From positions 124,001 to 188,000 of the forward strand of contig NZ_JAVFVU010000012.1 of NCBI RefSeq assembly GCF_030929615.1: DNA of 64,000 bases. The letters are read 5' to 3'. Positions within the stretch are counted from its first letter, which is position 1. Every line of letters begins with the position of its first letter. The stretch is from Dyadobacter sp. LHD-138. GTDB taxonomy: Bacteria; Bacteroidota; Bacteroidia; Cytophagales; Spirosomataceae. The notes beneath the pieces were generated by a model. That model saw nothing but the letters and a program-made list of their open reading frames with translations, ran no database searches and was not told the DNA's origin. Both the position numbers and the translations under genes were made by a program. Positions 28,534 through 38,503 of the stretch are shown here, one piece after another.

Positions 28534-29895
28534 TTACAGCAAAGCTTTGTCATTTGTCAGGAAAACGCGGGTACTTTCGGTATAAGTACCGCCATTCGCA
28601 TCCTTGTATTTTAAATCGATATAAAATGCCCGGAAGCCACTGACCGGAAACTCCTGGTTGACATTGATTTTAGATTTATTCTTTATCCCGAGACTTTTGC
28701 CCGTCCATTTATCATCACGGATATCCTGGTCTTTTGAATCTGCCGACCACAGAATAACGTCCACCAGCGGGTCAGCCGAAGCTTTTACAGACAAATTAAC
28801 CCCTTTTTTATTTGTCGACTGTTTCCATTCACAAACCGGGTATGGGCTTCTGGTTAATGTATTGCCAAAAAATGCGCCCAATGCCTCCATCGCCTGTTTT
28901 CCACCGCCAAGGTCATGGCCTGCGTTCGGTACATAATGCAGCATGTTATTGCCCGGAATATCTTTGAGATAATTTTTGATATTGTCCACCACCCAGTATT
29001 CGTCATTCGTTCCCATTACGATCAGTTTCGGCATCGTCAGCTTATCACGATAGGAGTACGGATCGATCATCGCCGTAATGGCAGAACCATCCGGTGTGTT
29101 GCTGTTTTGCGGAATCCCCAGTTTCACATAGTCTTCAATCTGAATGCTGTAATCTCCCCACGACTTAATCTGATAATCCAGACTGACCGGCATGTTCAAA
29201 ATATCAATCACCATCGGCGCAATCGCCACCACACGCTTGTCATTTGCACCCGTCAGCCAGGTTGTCCAGCCCCGTTTGGATGCACCCGAAACGACAAATC
29301 TCGTGATGTCATGGCTCAGTTTTTGCTTCGAAAACTCCTGTACCACATCCATCGCCCGCACCGCACTTTTCACCATCGGAAAAAGCAGCGGCCAGCTATA
29401 ATCCTTGTCTTTTTTAAAATTATGTAACGTATATGAAATCAAGGCATCTTCCGTCAGATCACCAAAATTGGGCTGGTTGGGCGTTTGTTTAAGCAACGCG
29501 ACAATCGCACTGTTTGCTTTGGCAACACCACCAAGCGATAACAATAACTTGTCATCCTTTTTGTTACTCCAATTCGGCAGCCCTTCTTTATTTGACCCGC
29601 CCGTGATGAAAAGCAGCGCGCCGTCAAATTTGTTTGCTTTGGGAACAATGATCGTTAACTGGTGTGTCCAGGTAAATTCCCGCCATTTTTGCGAGGTCAC
29701 CAACAGGTTGTAAAAGGTATTGTCTTCCTGTGTAAATGTCTCCTTCAACTCCCATTTCAGAGACTTATCGCCATTGTTCAGGTAACTCTGAAGGGCGTTT
29801 TCCGGCGTAATATTTTGCTGGGCCTGTACACCCGTTATGAAAATAATTTGGATCAGAAGCGCTTTAAAAGCCAGTTTTATTGTATTTTTTTTCAT
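28534..29895 (-). CDS. PhoPQ-activated pathogenicity-related (PqaA-like) secreted alpha/beta protein
   Basis: 453 aa with a signal peptide (about 1-25, ending 'GVQAQQ'). Matches the PhoPQ_related family, whose alpha/beta-hydrolase-like core is recognisable by 'GALLFITGGSNKEGLP', the elbow 'VVSGASKRGWTTWLTG' (the candidate nucleophile is the Ser of G-A-S-K-R-G-W), 'VMGTNDEYWVVDN' and 'VPNAGHDLGGG'. These supply a plausible Ser/Asp/His triad. The biochemical activity of the family is not established; in Salmonella the relative is linked to resistance to host peptides. Here it sits 32 bases after a ceramidase-like gene, suggesting an operon for processing a lipid or peptide substrate. Confidence 0.85.
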   Translation of the reverse strand: MKKNTIKLAFKALLIQIIFITGVQAQQNITPENALQSYLNNGDKSLKWELKETFTQEDNTFYNLLVTSQKWREFTWTHQLTIIVPKANKFDGALLFITGGSNKEGLPNWSNKKDDKLLLSLGGVAKANSAIVALLKQTPNQPNFGDLTEDALISYTLHNFKKDKDYSWPLLFPMVKSAVRAMDVVQEFSKQKLSHDITRFVVSGASKRGWTTWLTGANDKRVVAIAPMVIDILNMPVSLDYQIKSWGDYSIQIEDYVKLGIPQNSNTPDGSAITAMIDPYSYRDKLTMPKLIVMGTNDEYWVVDNIKNYLKDIPGNNMLHYVPNAGHDLGGGKQAMEALGAFFGNTLTRSPYPVCEWKQSTNKKGVNLSVKASADPLVDVILWSADSKDQDIRDDKWTGKSLGIKNKSKINVNQEFPVSGFRAFYIDLKYKDANGGTYTESTRVFLTNDKALL

Positions 29896-29927
29896 GGTGC
29901 AGCGGTTTTTGTTTATTGGTAATGAAG

Positions 29928-31214
29928 TTATTTTTTGGATGTTTTTACGATATCAGCCGGCCACGGACTTTCTTCGATTAATTTCAATGCCTGCTCAATG
30001 TAAATTTCTCCTGTCATTTCACCCAGACTCGTACGGCTTACATAATCATAACGCTTGAAACTGTTGAAATCTACTTTGGTAAGCATATAGCCGAATGCGT
30101 CGTTGGTAAGCCCAAAAAGAAAAGGAAGTTTGGTATGCATTTTACGCTTTACATAATACCCGATATTCGGAAGTGCCTCACCCGGGACGGTAAGGATCTG
30201 TGCGGTACCGATGTTGATCAGATTCAACTGTGTGACCACTTTATTTTCTCCCACCATTTCATTTTTAATAGGTGATTTTTTAAGAATATACTGCATAATT
30301 TCCGAATCAACGGGAAACGTTATTTTTCGGGAGGTGCAGTAAAGCGATGGATTGGGCAAAACTTCCGCGCTGCCGACAATCCTTAATGCTTCGCTGGCCA
30401 GCAATTCTCCGATCCGTTTGCATTCCTGATAATCGCTGGCTTCCTTTTTATCTTCGGTCCGGTTATCAGCCGTTACCATTCCGCCCTGGGCGCCATTCAT
30501 AAAAAGGGCAATACCACCGGTTTCTGCTTCAATCTTAGCATAAAGCGGGCCACAAAGATCGGGACTTAAAATACCTCTCCCGGATCCGATCACTTCCGGA
30601 TGAATGGCATAGTTAACCAAAGTGGCAATTGCTTTGCCTTTGTTTTTCCCCTCATTGGCGATCGCCTGAATAACGCCGCAGCGGGGATCGTATAATTGCT
30701 CTGCGTAATAATTGTAAGCGATTTTCCCCTTTGCTTCCGCAACAGCAATTTTGAGTGAAGCTGGTTCAAGCTTCGTCACGGCTTCGTTAACGGCCTCGGC
30801 AATTTGTTTGGTACACCAATCCAGATAATTCAGATCCGCAAAACTTTCACCTTTTTCATTGGGGAAAGCATAAGCATCGGGCCCGCTATGCGTGTGTGTA
30901 GCGCCAATAAGAACATTTTCAGGTGGTATGCCTTTGATCAAAGCCCTGGATTTATTTCCCAATGCGGCCGGCCAGCCCAGATTGTCGACATTTACAATTG
31001 CAACGCGTGCCGCCCCTTTTTCCACGACCAAGACCCTGACAAACAGATCACCATTTTTCTCTTTCGTTGCCTTTGGCGTACCGATCCCCCCCGAAACCGG
31101 CAGCAGTGGATTGGGCGTAATAACCCGAACTGCGGCTGCGGCTTTAAAGGTTTGAGCGTACGTATTTGACAAAAAAAATAAAAAATAAAAAACCCCTGTT
31201 AATAGCTTTCTCAT
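29928..31214 (-). CDS. Neutral/alkaline ceramidase-like amidohydrolase
   Basis: 428 aa with a signal peptide (about 1-20, '...LSNTYAQT'). Matches the N-terminal catalytic domain of neutral/alkaline non-lysosomal ceramidases: 'AAVRVITPNPLLPVSGGIG' at the start, the zinc-binding 'GATHTHSGPDAYAFP', the further ligand 'NYAIHPEVIG' and the conserved 'MNGAQGGMVT'. It lacks the C-terminal immunoglobulin-like domain of full-length ceramidases, which run to about 650-750 aa. Many short Bacteroidota members are annotated this way but may act on other amides or esters. Its position behind SusC/SusD suggests a ligand brought in by that importer. Transcription from susD is interrupted by a strong hairpin. 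Confidence 0.85.
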   Translation of the reverse strand: MRKLLTGVFYFLFFLSNTYAQTFKAAAAVRVITPNPLLPVSGGIGTPKATKEKNGDLFVRVLVVEKGAARVAIVNVDNLGWPAALGNKSRALIKGIPPENVLIGATHTHSGPDAYAFPNEKGESFADLNYLDWCTKQIAEAVNEAVTKLEPASLKIAVAEAKGKIAYNYYAEQLYDPRCGVIQAIANEGKNKGKAIATLVNYAIHPEVIGSGRGILSPDLCGPLYAKIEAETGGIALFMNGAQGGMVTADNRTEDKKEASDYQECKRIGELLASEALRIVGSAEVLPNPSLYCTSRKITFPVDSEIMQYILKKSPIKNEMVGENKVVTQLNLINIGTAQILTVPGEALPNIGYYVKRKMHTKLPFLFGLTNDAFGYMLTKVDFNSFKRYDYVSRTSLGEMTGEIYIEQALKLIEESPWPADIVKTSKK

Positions 31215-31267
31215 ATTGAATTTTCAAATATTAAAATCACCGGAGCCAAATTATTTCATGTGTTAAA

Positions 31268-31309
31268 AAGACGAAAACGGGTGACAGTACATCGACCCGT
31301 TTTCGTCTT
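31268..31309 (-). terminator. Terminator after susD (first SusCD pair)
   Basis: Perfect 15-bp stem AAGACGAAAACGGGT / ACCCGTTTTCGTCTT with a 12-nt loop. On the minus strand it is followed by TTTTAACA. It ends or attenuates the susCD transcript before the ceramidase-like gene. Confidence 0.88.
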
Positions 31310-31330
31310 CATTTTAAAGAATGATATCAA

Positions 31331-32974
31331 TTACCAAGGTTTGTTTGTCCCTTGAACAAGCCATTGTTTAGACCATGGACTGTTCTCCTTATCAGCCTGT
31401 GAGAAACTTGTAATCTGAAGCTTGCTCAATGCCTGCTGTGCATTCACCTTATTGATATTGATTTCGTCACGCATATAGTAAAAACGTAACGGCAAAGCCT
31501 GACGCTTGGCTGCAGGGCCTGCTTTCAATTCAGGAAAACCTGTTCTACGATAATCAAACCATGCTTCCGTAGCGGCCGTCCAGCTGGCGATCCATTTTTG
31601 CTCAATAATTTGTTTCAGGGTATTATCAAACGCAACGCTAGTTTGTGCAATATACGCGTCATAAGACCCACCAACAGTCCATGTGGTAAAGGATGCCTTA
31701 ACCCCCGCTTCATAATGTGCTTTGGCCCCTCCAGCAGCCCAACCCTTTTGGGCTGCTTCTGCAAGAATAAAATGAACCTCAGAAGCTGAGACCAAACGGA
31801 CCTTCAGCAATGGACCTTTTGCAGCCTTGTAAATTTCATTCAGGAAAGACACGTGCGGGTTAAAGGACGTTTGCCCTGGCGTCGGATTAAGGTTATAGGC
31901 AGAAGGCAATGCTGAAAAACTAGGTGGTAGTCCAACATAGTCCGGATTGGTATTCACCTTCGTCGTACCCACTTTATCTGGTGAAAGATACCGCTTCCCA
32001 TTTTCAATTTTATCAGTGCCTGCTGGAAGTGATGCATCAACGACTAGGGGAACCTCCACTTTTTTCGCCCAAATGGCAAGTCTTGGATCTTTCAGTCCCT
32101 GAAGTTTTTCAACGAAAGTCGCACACATTTTTAATCTTCTGTAATTACTTCCGCTGACATCCGTCACCGTATTGGCTGGCCATGAATCGGCTTCGCTGTT
32201 ACCCGGGAAAGACATGGCGGCATCATCTGCATTGACAGAAATGATAGGATACTGCGCCGCATTGGCTACAATTTTTTCGATACCTGCTTTTGCAATATCA
32301 GGCTGTTTGGCAGAAATCCGCATGTAATATCTTAACAGCAGTGAATTAGCCATTTTTCTCCATTTCACAGGATCACCGCCATAATATACGTCCACGTTAT
32401 CAACAATGCTTGAGTAATCTGCTTTTGACTTTGAAAGTAAAGTATTTGCCTTTTCCAGGTCAGCGATGATACCGGCGTAGATAACAGACTGGTCATCATA
32501 AGTTGGTTTGATGTCCTGCACTCCTCCAAGCTCTCCTTTTAGTGCATTGGTATAAGGCGCATCGCCCCACAAATCGGTAATTAAACCAAACATAAATGAT
32601 TTCATTACCAAAGCCACGCCCTGATGAAATTCAAGTTTCATCGCAACGGCTCTGTTGTACAGCAGGTCGTTATTTCTCAAAACATCGTAATAACCGTTCC
32701 AATTTTGATCTCCGCCCCAGTCATAGTCATTATGGCCGCTCGCCCAAGCATCTTTTTGTGTATGCTGCACCACACCTGCAATATCCTGATAACCAAGATT
32801 TACATAGATTTTCGCCGCCTCAGTCAATACAGTAGGCAGAATAAGATTGGGGTTCACCGACTCCGGTGCAACGCCATTGGGATTCACATTCAGTTCTGAC
32901 AAGTCCTTACAGGAGAAAGTCAGGCCACAGAACAATAGTGAAAACAATATGATTTTTTTGCTAATTCGTTTCAT
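31331..32974 (-). CDS. SusD/RagB family outer-membrane lipoprotein (SusD-like type 2)
   Basis: 547 aa from the ATG at 32974, five codons after the longest open start; this gives a clean lipoprotein signal with lipobox LTFSC and then KDLSE, consistent with surface export of lipoproteins in this phylum. Alpha-helical SusD fold: 'LSELNVNPNGVAPESVNP' near the N-terminus and the C-terminal 'AATEAWFDYRRTGFPEL' and 'RFYYMRDEININKVN' are typical of the SusD-like_2 group. It caps the SusC barrel and captures substrate. It lies 32 bases after susC in the same transcript. The substrate is not identifiable. Confidence 0.93.
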   Translation of the reverse strand: MKRISKKIILFSLLFCGLTFSCKDLSELNVNPNGVAPESVNPNLILPTVLTEAAKIYVNLGYQDIAGVVQHTQKDAWASGHNDYDWGGDQNWNGYYDVLRNNDLLYNRAVAMKLEFHQGVALVMKSFMFGLITDLWGDAPYTNALKGELGGVQDIKPTYDDQSVIYAGIIADLEKANTLLSKSKADYSSIVDNVDVYYGGDPVKWRKMANSLLLRYYMRISAKQPDIAKAGIEKIVANAAQYPIISVNADDAAMSFPGNSEADSWPANTVTDVSGSNYRRLKMCATFVEKLQGLKDPRLAIWAKKVEVPLVVDASLPAGTDKIENGKRYLSPDKVGTTKVNTNPDYVGLPPSFSALPSAYNLNPTPGQTSFNPHVSFLNEIYKAAKGPLLKVRLVSASEVHFILAEAAQKGWAAGGAKAHYEAGVKASFTTWTVGGSYDAYIAQTSVAFDNTLKQIIEQKWIASWTAATEAWFDYRRTGFPELKAGPAAKRQALPLRFYYMRDEININKVNAQQALSKLQITSFSQADKENSPWSKQWLVQGTNKPW

Positions 32975-33006
32975 GATTATAGTTGTCAAACAACGATGTT
33001 GTGATA

Positions 33007-36000
33007 TCAGAAAGTTAAACCAAGTTTAAAACCAACAGGAATGACCCATGGCGTAACGTTGTAGCGCTCAATACCCTGACGGAACTGTGTTCCTGCCTGA
33101 GCACCAGATTCCTGTTGAAACGCTGTTTCGGGATCTATACCAATTTTAGCTTTTGTCCAAAGCATGATGTTACGGCTGTAAACCGAGACATTAGCAGACT
33201 GCAAACCAATTTTCTTCACAAATGCCGTAGGAAGTTCATATCCCAGAGAAACTTCACGAAGTTTTATAAAGGATGCGTCGAAGGTAGCTGCGCGCATAAA
33301 GCTCCATGGATAGTTATCGCCGTATGGAATATATTTTGTTCCCGCACCGCCAAGGTTTTCAGTATAGCCGGTAATCTTTCCTTCTGCATCGTATGAGGCG
33401 ATAACACCCGGATTAAATACCGCATATGGATAAGTATTGCCTCCATATTCATATGGGAATCCGCCATATTCAGCTGTTGGCCCGCCTACGATTGGAAAAT
33501 GATTACCACTGATTTTGATATATTTATCAGGATCTGAAAGCAATTTACTAGCCAGTGCGTCTCCCGTTAATCCATTTGGATTAATTAACTGATCCAAAAA
33601 TCTTTGCGATCTTAAATCTGACTCAGCATAGCGATAAGTTTGTGAAACAAAGTTCCCGCCATTTCTCCAGTCAAACGTCATGTTCAGGCTGAACCCTTTG
33701 TATGTAAGCGTGGTTTGCATACCCAGGATAAAATCCGGATTGAAATTCCCGATCTTGTTTCTCGTATTTGAAAAACTAACACTCTGCCATGAACCATCGC
33801 TATCCAAAATCGGATATCCGTAATATTTAGAAGATTTATCGGTAACCGTCACGACCTCAGCATCGTACAGATCTCCAATTTTTTCTCCAACATACGTTCT
33901 GGCTCCACCTTTTGCATCACTCCACAGATCATAAAATTCCAGTCCGTCCGACAGCTTTTTAATTGTTGTTCTGTTTCTTGACCAGTTTGCAGTAAGATCC
34001 CATCTCCAGCCATTTTTGTCCAAAGGTGTTCCGCCAAGAGAAAGCTCGACACCTTTACTTACAAGCAAACCGGCGTTAATATTTTTAGATGTAAATCCAC
34101 TGGATCCCGGCAAGCCCGTAGGAATGATCTGGTTCCTGTTTTCTACCATATAATAGGTACCGGCAAACCGCAGCTTGTTTCTAAACATATTCAAATCGAT
34201 ACCCGCTTCATAAGAGGTTGCAATTTCCGGTTTCAAGTCAGGCAATAGTATTTTGTTTGATTTTGAAAGTCTTGTAATCCCATCCCATGCCCCTGAGTTA
34301 TCCAATGTTGCCAACAGCGTGTATGGATCGGTGTCTTTACCAACCTGGGCGGCACCACCACGTAGTTTAAGCAAATTAATTTCTTCCGATATCGGCAGCA
34401 TTTCATTCAACAGAATACTCAAAGAAGCCGATGGGTAAAAATAGGAACGGTTTGCCTTAGGCAGCGTGCTTGACCAATCGTTACGCGCCGTAACATCAAG
34501 GAAAATCATATCCTTAAACCCTAAGTTCGCCAATCCATATACGCTGAACACGGCTTTTTCTGAAAAGGAACTGCTATAATCAAGGCTTGCCGGAGCAATA
34601 TTAGACAGGGTATATAATCCTGGTATAATCAAACCCGTCTTATTTTTAGTCGCACTGAGCACATTACTGTTTTTTTGATATCGTGTGTTACCGCCGGCAG
34701 AAACAGACAGGCTAAAATCACTGATGTCTCTCTTATAAGTGGCTAAGAAGTCCGCATTACGTTCGAAACGTTTAAGATTGAAAATTCCATACCCGCCACG
34801 TGCATCGCCGGTATAGCTATTGCCCATTTTCGTTTCACGCGTTTCGTTGTAGGTATCCAAAGAATAACGTCCCATCAAACTCAAATGCGGCGTGATCTGC
34901 CAATCGGCTTTCAGGTTACCAAAAACACGGTCACGAACAAAACCATTATTAACTTCGTAAGCCAGGAAGTATGGATTGTTGTAATTTTTTTGTGACTGCG
35001 ATAGCTGCTGCAAACCTTCCTGCCCTGGCACCCAGTAATTTTTCAGGTCACGGATGTCTATATGCGGAGATACCGCATAGGCCCATTGCAAAGGATTGGT
35101 ACCCCGGTTACCGGAAGGACGGTTGTTTGAATTATTTCTGCTAAAATCAATATTCGTACTGATTCTCAAATTTTTACTCGCCTTAAGTGATGAACTCACA
35201 TTCAATGAATTCCGGAAAAGGTCAGAATTCGGGACAATGCCGCGGTTCGTCATATTGGAATACGAAAGGCGATAAGTAATCAACTCTGTATTGTTCGCAA
35301 TCGACAGACCGTTTGTTGTCGTAATACCCGTTCTAACGAAGTTTTTAACGTTATTCGGATGTGAAACCAGGTCAGTTGGTATTGGATTTCCTTGATCGTC
35401 CTTGGGACTATTCCATTGAATGGCCTTATACCCCTTGTCCAATTCCGGCCCTACACCACCCGCCGATCCTTCCTCAATTTGCAGCACGCCTCCCGGAAAT
35501 GGGTTATTGTCAGGCGTGAAAGGAAGCACGCCCGTCGCAAACTTGGAGTGCATTTTTAAAAAGCGATAGGGCTTGTCAAACACCGTATTGGAGGTGATCG
35601 AAATGGTCATTTTCTTAGCCTTACTTCCGCTCTTCGTTGTAATTAGCACGACACCACTACCTGCTCTGGATCCATAAAGTGCAGCGGCGCTTGGTCCCTT
35701 CAAAATTGAAACACTTTCAACATCATCCGGATTTATGCTGGAAATTGCATTTCCATAATCCACGCGGTTATCACTACCAACCTGACTGATGTTGTTCAGC
35801 GTGTTTGCGATAGGCACCCCGTCCACAACAAAAAGTGGTTGATTATCACCACTTAACGAAGTAGCACCCCGAATAATCATACTCACCGACGATCCTGTTC
35901 CGCCGGTAGCACTGATGGAAACACCAGGCACTTTTCCAGAAAGGGAGTTAAGAATATTTTCCTGAGCCACACGGCTGATTTCTTTTCCATCCACCTGTCC

Positions 36001-36477
36001 TACTGAATACCCCAGGGAACGCGCATCGCGTTTTATGTCCAGGGCAGTAACGACAACTTCCTGTAAAGTCTCAGCACCTTCCTTTAAGGAAATATTAATA
36101 ATGGACTGGTTGCCCACCGTAATTTCCTGGTTTTCAAATCCAATAAATGAAAATACCAGGATTGGGTTTCTGGCTTCATCTATGGATAGGGAATAATTTC
36201 CGGAGGCATCAGAGGTTGTTCCTATCTGAGTGCCTTTTAGAATAATGTTTACGCCCGGCATCACGGTATTGTCTTTCGCGGAAGTTATTTTTCCGGTAAT
36301 GGTCCGGTCTGCCGTAAGCGCTTTGGTTAATACATCAGCGTGCTTACTAATCATCTTCTTATTTGCGAAATTGCCATTAGGCGCATTTGCAAATACAACC
36401 GATGCCCCGACCCCTTCCAACAGAAGGAGCACCAGCAGACATCGGAATGTTGATTGAATAATTGTTTTTGAGTTCAT
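33007..36477 (-). CDS. SusC/RagA family TonB-linked outer-membrane transporter
   Basis: 1156 aa. A signal peptide is followed by a carboxypeptidase-like regulatory domain (about 55-135, 'ITGKITSAKDNTVMPGVNI'), a TonB-box region ('LQEVVVTALDIKRDARSLGY'), a plug domain with the SusC signature ('PLFVVDGVPIANT', 'VLKGPSAAALYGSRAGSGVV') and a 22-strand barrel ending in 'VPVGFKLGLTF'. It imports large ligands with SusD across the outer membrane using TonB energy. The variant 'TALDIKRDARSLGYSV' is frequent in SusC proteins paired with SusD-like_2 lipoproteins, as seen here. No ECF sigma/anti-sigma genes precede it; a 67-codon ORF does. Confidence 0.95.
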   Translation of the reverse strand: MNSKTIIQSTFRCLLVLLLLEGVGASVVFANAPNGNFANKKMISKHADVLTKALTADRTITGKITSAKDNTVMPGVNIILKGTQIGTTSDASGNYSLSIDEARNPILVFSFIGFENQEITVGNQSIINISLKEGAETLQEVVVTALDIKRDARSLGYSVGQVDGKEISRVAQENILNSLSGKVPGVSISATGGTGSSVSMIIRGATSLSGDNQPLFVVDGVPIANTLNNISQVGSDNRVDYGNAISSINPDDVESVSILKGPSAAALYGSRAGSGVVLITTKSGSKAKKMTISITSNTVFDKPYRFLKMHSKFATGVLPFTPDNNPFPGGVLQIEEGSAGGVGPELDKGYKAIQWNSPKDDQGNPIPTDLVSHPNNVKNFVRTGITTTNGLSIANNTELITYRLSYSNMTNRGIVPNSDLFRNSLNVSSSLKASKNLRISTNIDFSRNNSNNRPSGNRGTNPLQWAYAVSPHIDIRDLKNYWVPGQEGLQQLSQSQKNYNNPYFLAYEVNNGFVRDRVFGNLKADWQITPHLSLMGRYSLDTYNETRETKMGNSYTGDARGGYGIFNLKRFERNADFLATYKRDISDFSLSVSAGGNTRYQKNSNVLSATKNKTGLIIPGLYTLSNIAPASLDYSSSFSEKAVFSVYGLANLGFKDMIFLDVTARNDWSSTLPKANRSYFYPSASLSILLNEMLPISEEINLLKLRGGAAQVGKDTDPYTLLATLDNSGAWDGITRLSKSNKILLPDLKPEIATSYEAGIDLNMFRNKLRFAGTYYMVENRNQIIPTGLPGSSGFTSKNINAGLLVSKGVELSLGGTPLDKNGWRWDLTANWSRNRTTIKKLSDGLEFYDLWSDAKGGARTYVGEKIGDLYDAEVVTVTDKSSKYYGYPILDSDGSWQSVSFSNTRNKIGNFNPDFILGMQTTLTYKGFSLNMTFDWRNGGNFVSQTYRYAESDLRSQRFLDQLINPNGLTGDALASKLLSDPDKYIKISGNHFPIVGGPTAEYGGFPYEYGGNTYPYAVFNPGVIASYDAEGKITGYTENLGGAGTKYIPYGDNYPWSFMRAATFDASFIKLREVSLGYELPTAFVKKIGLQSANVSVYSRNIMLWTKAKIGIDPETAFQQESGAQAGTQFRQGIERYNVTPWVIPVGFKLGLTF

Positions 36478-36540
36478 CGCCTTACAAGTGAGTAATTGTT
36501 AAAAACATACAATAATAATTGAGGATTAAGAGTGGTTGCT

Positions 36541-36744
36541 TCACCGGTTTGTTTTCTCTTGATTTTGTACGTTGTCCTTTTCATTCTCTTTCAACAACCG
36601 GTCAAAATAAATTTCAAGAGCATCGGAATACTTTTGCTGTTCATTTTCGTTATTAATACCTTCCAGCAACTCACCCAGTTCTTCCCCGGAAAGCTTGTTA
36701 GCGATCAGTTTGCCGATCAATTTGTCAGCCCGGGAAGGTGTCAT
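36541..36744 (-). CDS. Small hypothetical protein, possibly a FecR N-terminal-like remnant
   Basis: 67 codons, starting ATG at 36744 and ending 63 bases before susC on the same strand. The protein is charged and helical ('LIANKLSGEELGELLEG', 'DALEIYFDRLLKENEKDN'). This resembles the N-terminal helical domain of FecR-type anti-sigma factors, which often precede susC genes in this phylum, but the transmembrane and periplasmic parts are missing and no sigma factor gene is nearby. It could be a genuine short protein, a decayed anti-sigma gene, or a chance frame. Position and composition favour real coding only moderately. Confidence 0.4.
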   Translation of the reverse strand: MTPSRADKLIGKLIANKLSGEELGELLEGINNENEQQKYSDALEIYFDRLLKENEKDNVQNQEKTNR

Positions 36745-36988
36745 GTGCTTAGCTGGTTAGTCTGTGATATGATACTGTACCGCCGAAAGAAGAGACTATC
36801 ATTTTTAGTTGTTTTTTTTAAATTAACAGTACGTTAACATAAGAAAACGGTTAGGCGTATTTGGAAGGATCACGGAGTTTATTTGACGGGACTTCGTCAT
36901 AACAAATGATTTAAGCGTATTTTTGAAAAAATATAAAGCACAGTCGCAATTAAAAATCGTGACAAAACAGAAACACGGGCCGGGCAGA

Positions 36989-38410
36989 ATGAAGGATACA
37001 CTACGCGATCAAACGATTTACTTTTTATTTGTTTTCTTCTTTTTTGCGGGCCCCTTACGGGCTCAGTCGCCTGCGGATAGTACCGGACACGTAACCATCG
37101 GTGATATACGTATAGAGGGCAATCAGCGTACCCGGACCGGTATCATTACCAGGGAGCTGGCCATTAAATCGGGGGATACGATCAGCACCAACCTGCTCGC
37201 TGAAACGCTGGAAACCGACCGTCGCAAGATCGTCAACACCAATTTGTTTGTAGTCGTTGAAATGATTCCTGAACCCAATGCAGATTCAGTCCGGACCGAT
37301 GTGCGCGTTGTCGTTAAAGAGCGCTGGTACCTGATTGCGACGCCTGTATTTCAGCTGGCCGACAGAAATTTCAACGAATGGTGGTACGATCGTAACCGTG
37401 ATTTCAGCCGCACGATTTATGGTGTTTATGTAAGTTATGGCAATCTAACGGGCCGTGCCGACAAGCTGCGCGTGCTCGCTGAATTTGGTTTTATTCCAAA
37501 ATTTGAGGTTTCCTATTCCCTGCCTTATCTTGATAAAGCACAAAAAACGGGGATTACCGTCGGCGCTTCTTATTCGACCAATAAAACGATGGCATACCGG
37601 ACCTGGCGCGATAAGCTAAGTTATCTCAACAGTGAAGACATCAACAAAAAACGCTTTTATTCCTTCGTAACCTTAACACGCCGGAATCAATATTACACCT
37701 TCCATTCCCTAGATCTGCGTTGGAGTTCGACAAATATTACAGATACCATAGCTGTTTTAAATCCAAATTATTTCCTAAAAGGCAGAACCAAGCAAACGTA
37801 CTTCCAGCTTACGTATTCATACAGCTACGACAAGCGAGACAATTTCCAATACCCGCTAAGAGGACGTGTCGGGGGAATTCAGTTTTCGAAAATTGGATTA
37901 TTGCCGTCAGACAAAATAAACCAGGCTTATGCCTATGGTTCCTACAAACAATTTTTCCAGCTAAGTGAACGTATATTTGCCAATTCCGGCATTCGTGCCC
38001 GTATTTCTGTTCCGAAAAGACAGCCTTATCTGCAAACGATTGGGCTGGGTTATCGCAATGATCTGGTACGTGGCTATGAGCTTTACGTTGTTGATGGCCA
38101 GGACTACGGATTAATCAAAAACGAGCTAAAATATAAGTTGTTCTCATTGCAAAAACATATCTCCTGGATTCCTGTGCGGCAGTTTAATACCATCCCGCTC
38201 GCAGCCTACCTGAATACTTTTGCCGATGCCGCCTATGTCAAAAACAGTTATCCGGAATTCAGCAATACCCGGCTCGGCAACAAAGTAATTTACGGCGGCG
38301 GCGCAGGAATTGATGTTGTGACCTTTTACAATATCGTGGCCCGTTTCAACCTTACCATCAACGGCAAAGGAGAACGCCGCTTCTTTTTTAACATCGCCAG
38401 AGAATTCTGA
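36989..38410 (+). CDS. BamA/TamA-superfamily outer-membrane protein with a POTRA domain
   Basis: 473 aa from the ATG at 36989, which begins a signal peptide ('DQTIYFLFVFFFFAGPLRAQ'); a TTG at 36923 would add 22 basic residues in front and weaken it. One POTRA-like domain (about 35-110, 'GDIRIEGNQRTRTGIITREL', 'DRRKIVNTNLFVVVEM') is followed by a surface-antigen barrel. The conserved '...YFNIAREF'-type end is 'RRFFFNIAREF', aromatic-terminated as in barrels. It is shorter than BamA and has one POTRA, so a specialised assembly factor or two-partner-type transporter is more likely than core BamA. Divergent from the small ORF/susC operon; the 244-bp spacer has only a weak TTAAC-N5-GTTAA dyad (36823-36837). 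Confidence 0.85.
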   Translation: MKDTLRDQTIYFLFVFFFFAGPLRAQSPADSTGHVTIGDIRIEGNQRTRTGIITRELAIKSGDTISTNLLAETLETDRRKIVNTNLFVVVEMIPEPNADSVRTDVRVVVKERWYLIATPVFQLADRNFNEWWYDRNRDFSRTIYGVYVSYGNLTGRADKLRVLAEFGFIPKFEVSYSLPYLDKAQKTGITVGASYSTNKTMAYRTWRDKLSYLNSEDINKKRFYSFVTLTRRNQYYTFHSLDLRWSSTNITDTIAVLNPNYFLKGRTKQTYFQLTYSYSYDKRDNFQYPLRGRVGGIQFSKIGLLPSDKINQAYAYGSYKQFFQLSERIFANSGIRARISVPKRQPYLQTIGLGYRNDLVRGYELYVVDGQDYGLIKNELKYKLFSLQKHISWIPVRQFNTIPLAAYLNTFADAAYVKNSYPEFSNTRLGNKVIYGGGAGIDVVTFYNIVARFNLTINGKGERRFFFNIAREF

Positions 38411-38503
38411 TTTAAATTAAAATTGGGGAATATTTCCCTGATCAGTTGACGTAAAAAGCGCCAAAAACTATCCACATAGGTTTCTTTTTTAGCTTCTCCA
38501 TAA

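Noticed and set aside
36532..36837. 101-codon plus-strand frame overlapping the small ORF before susC
   Set aside because: Hydrophobic but lacks any domain; it mirrors the minus-strand ORF and crosses the divergent promoter region.
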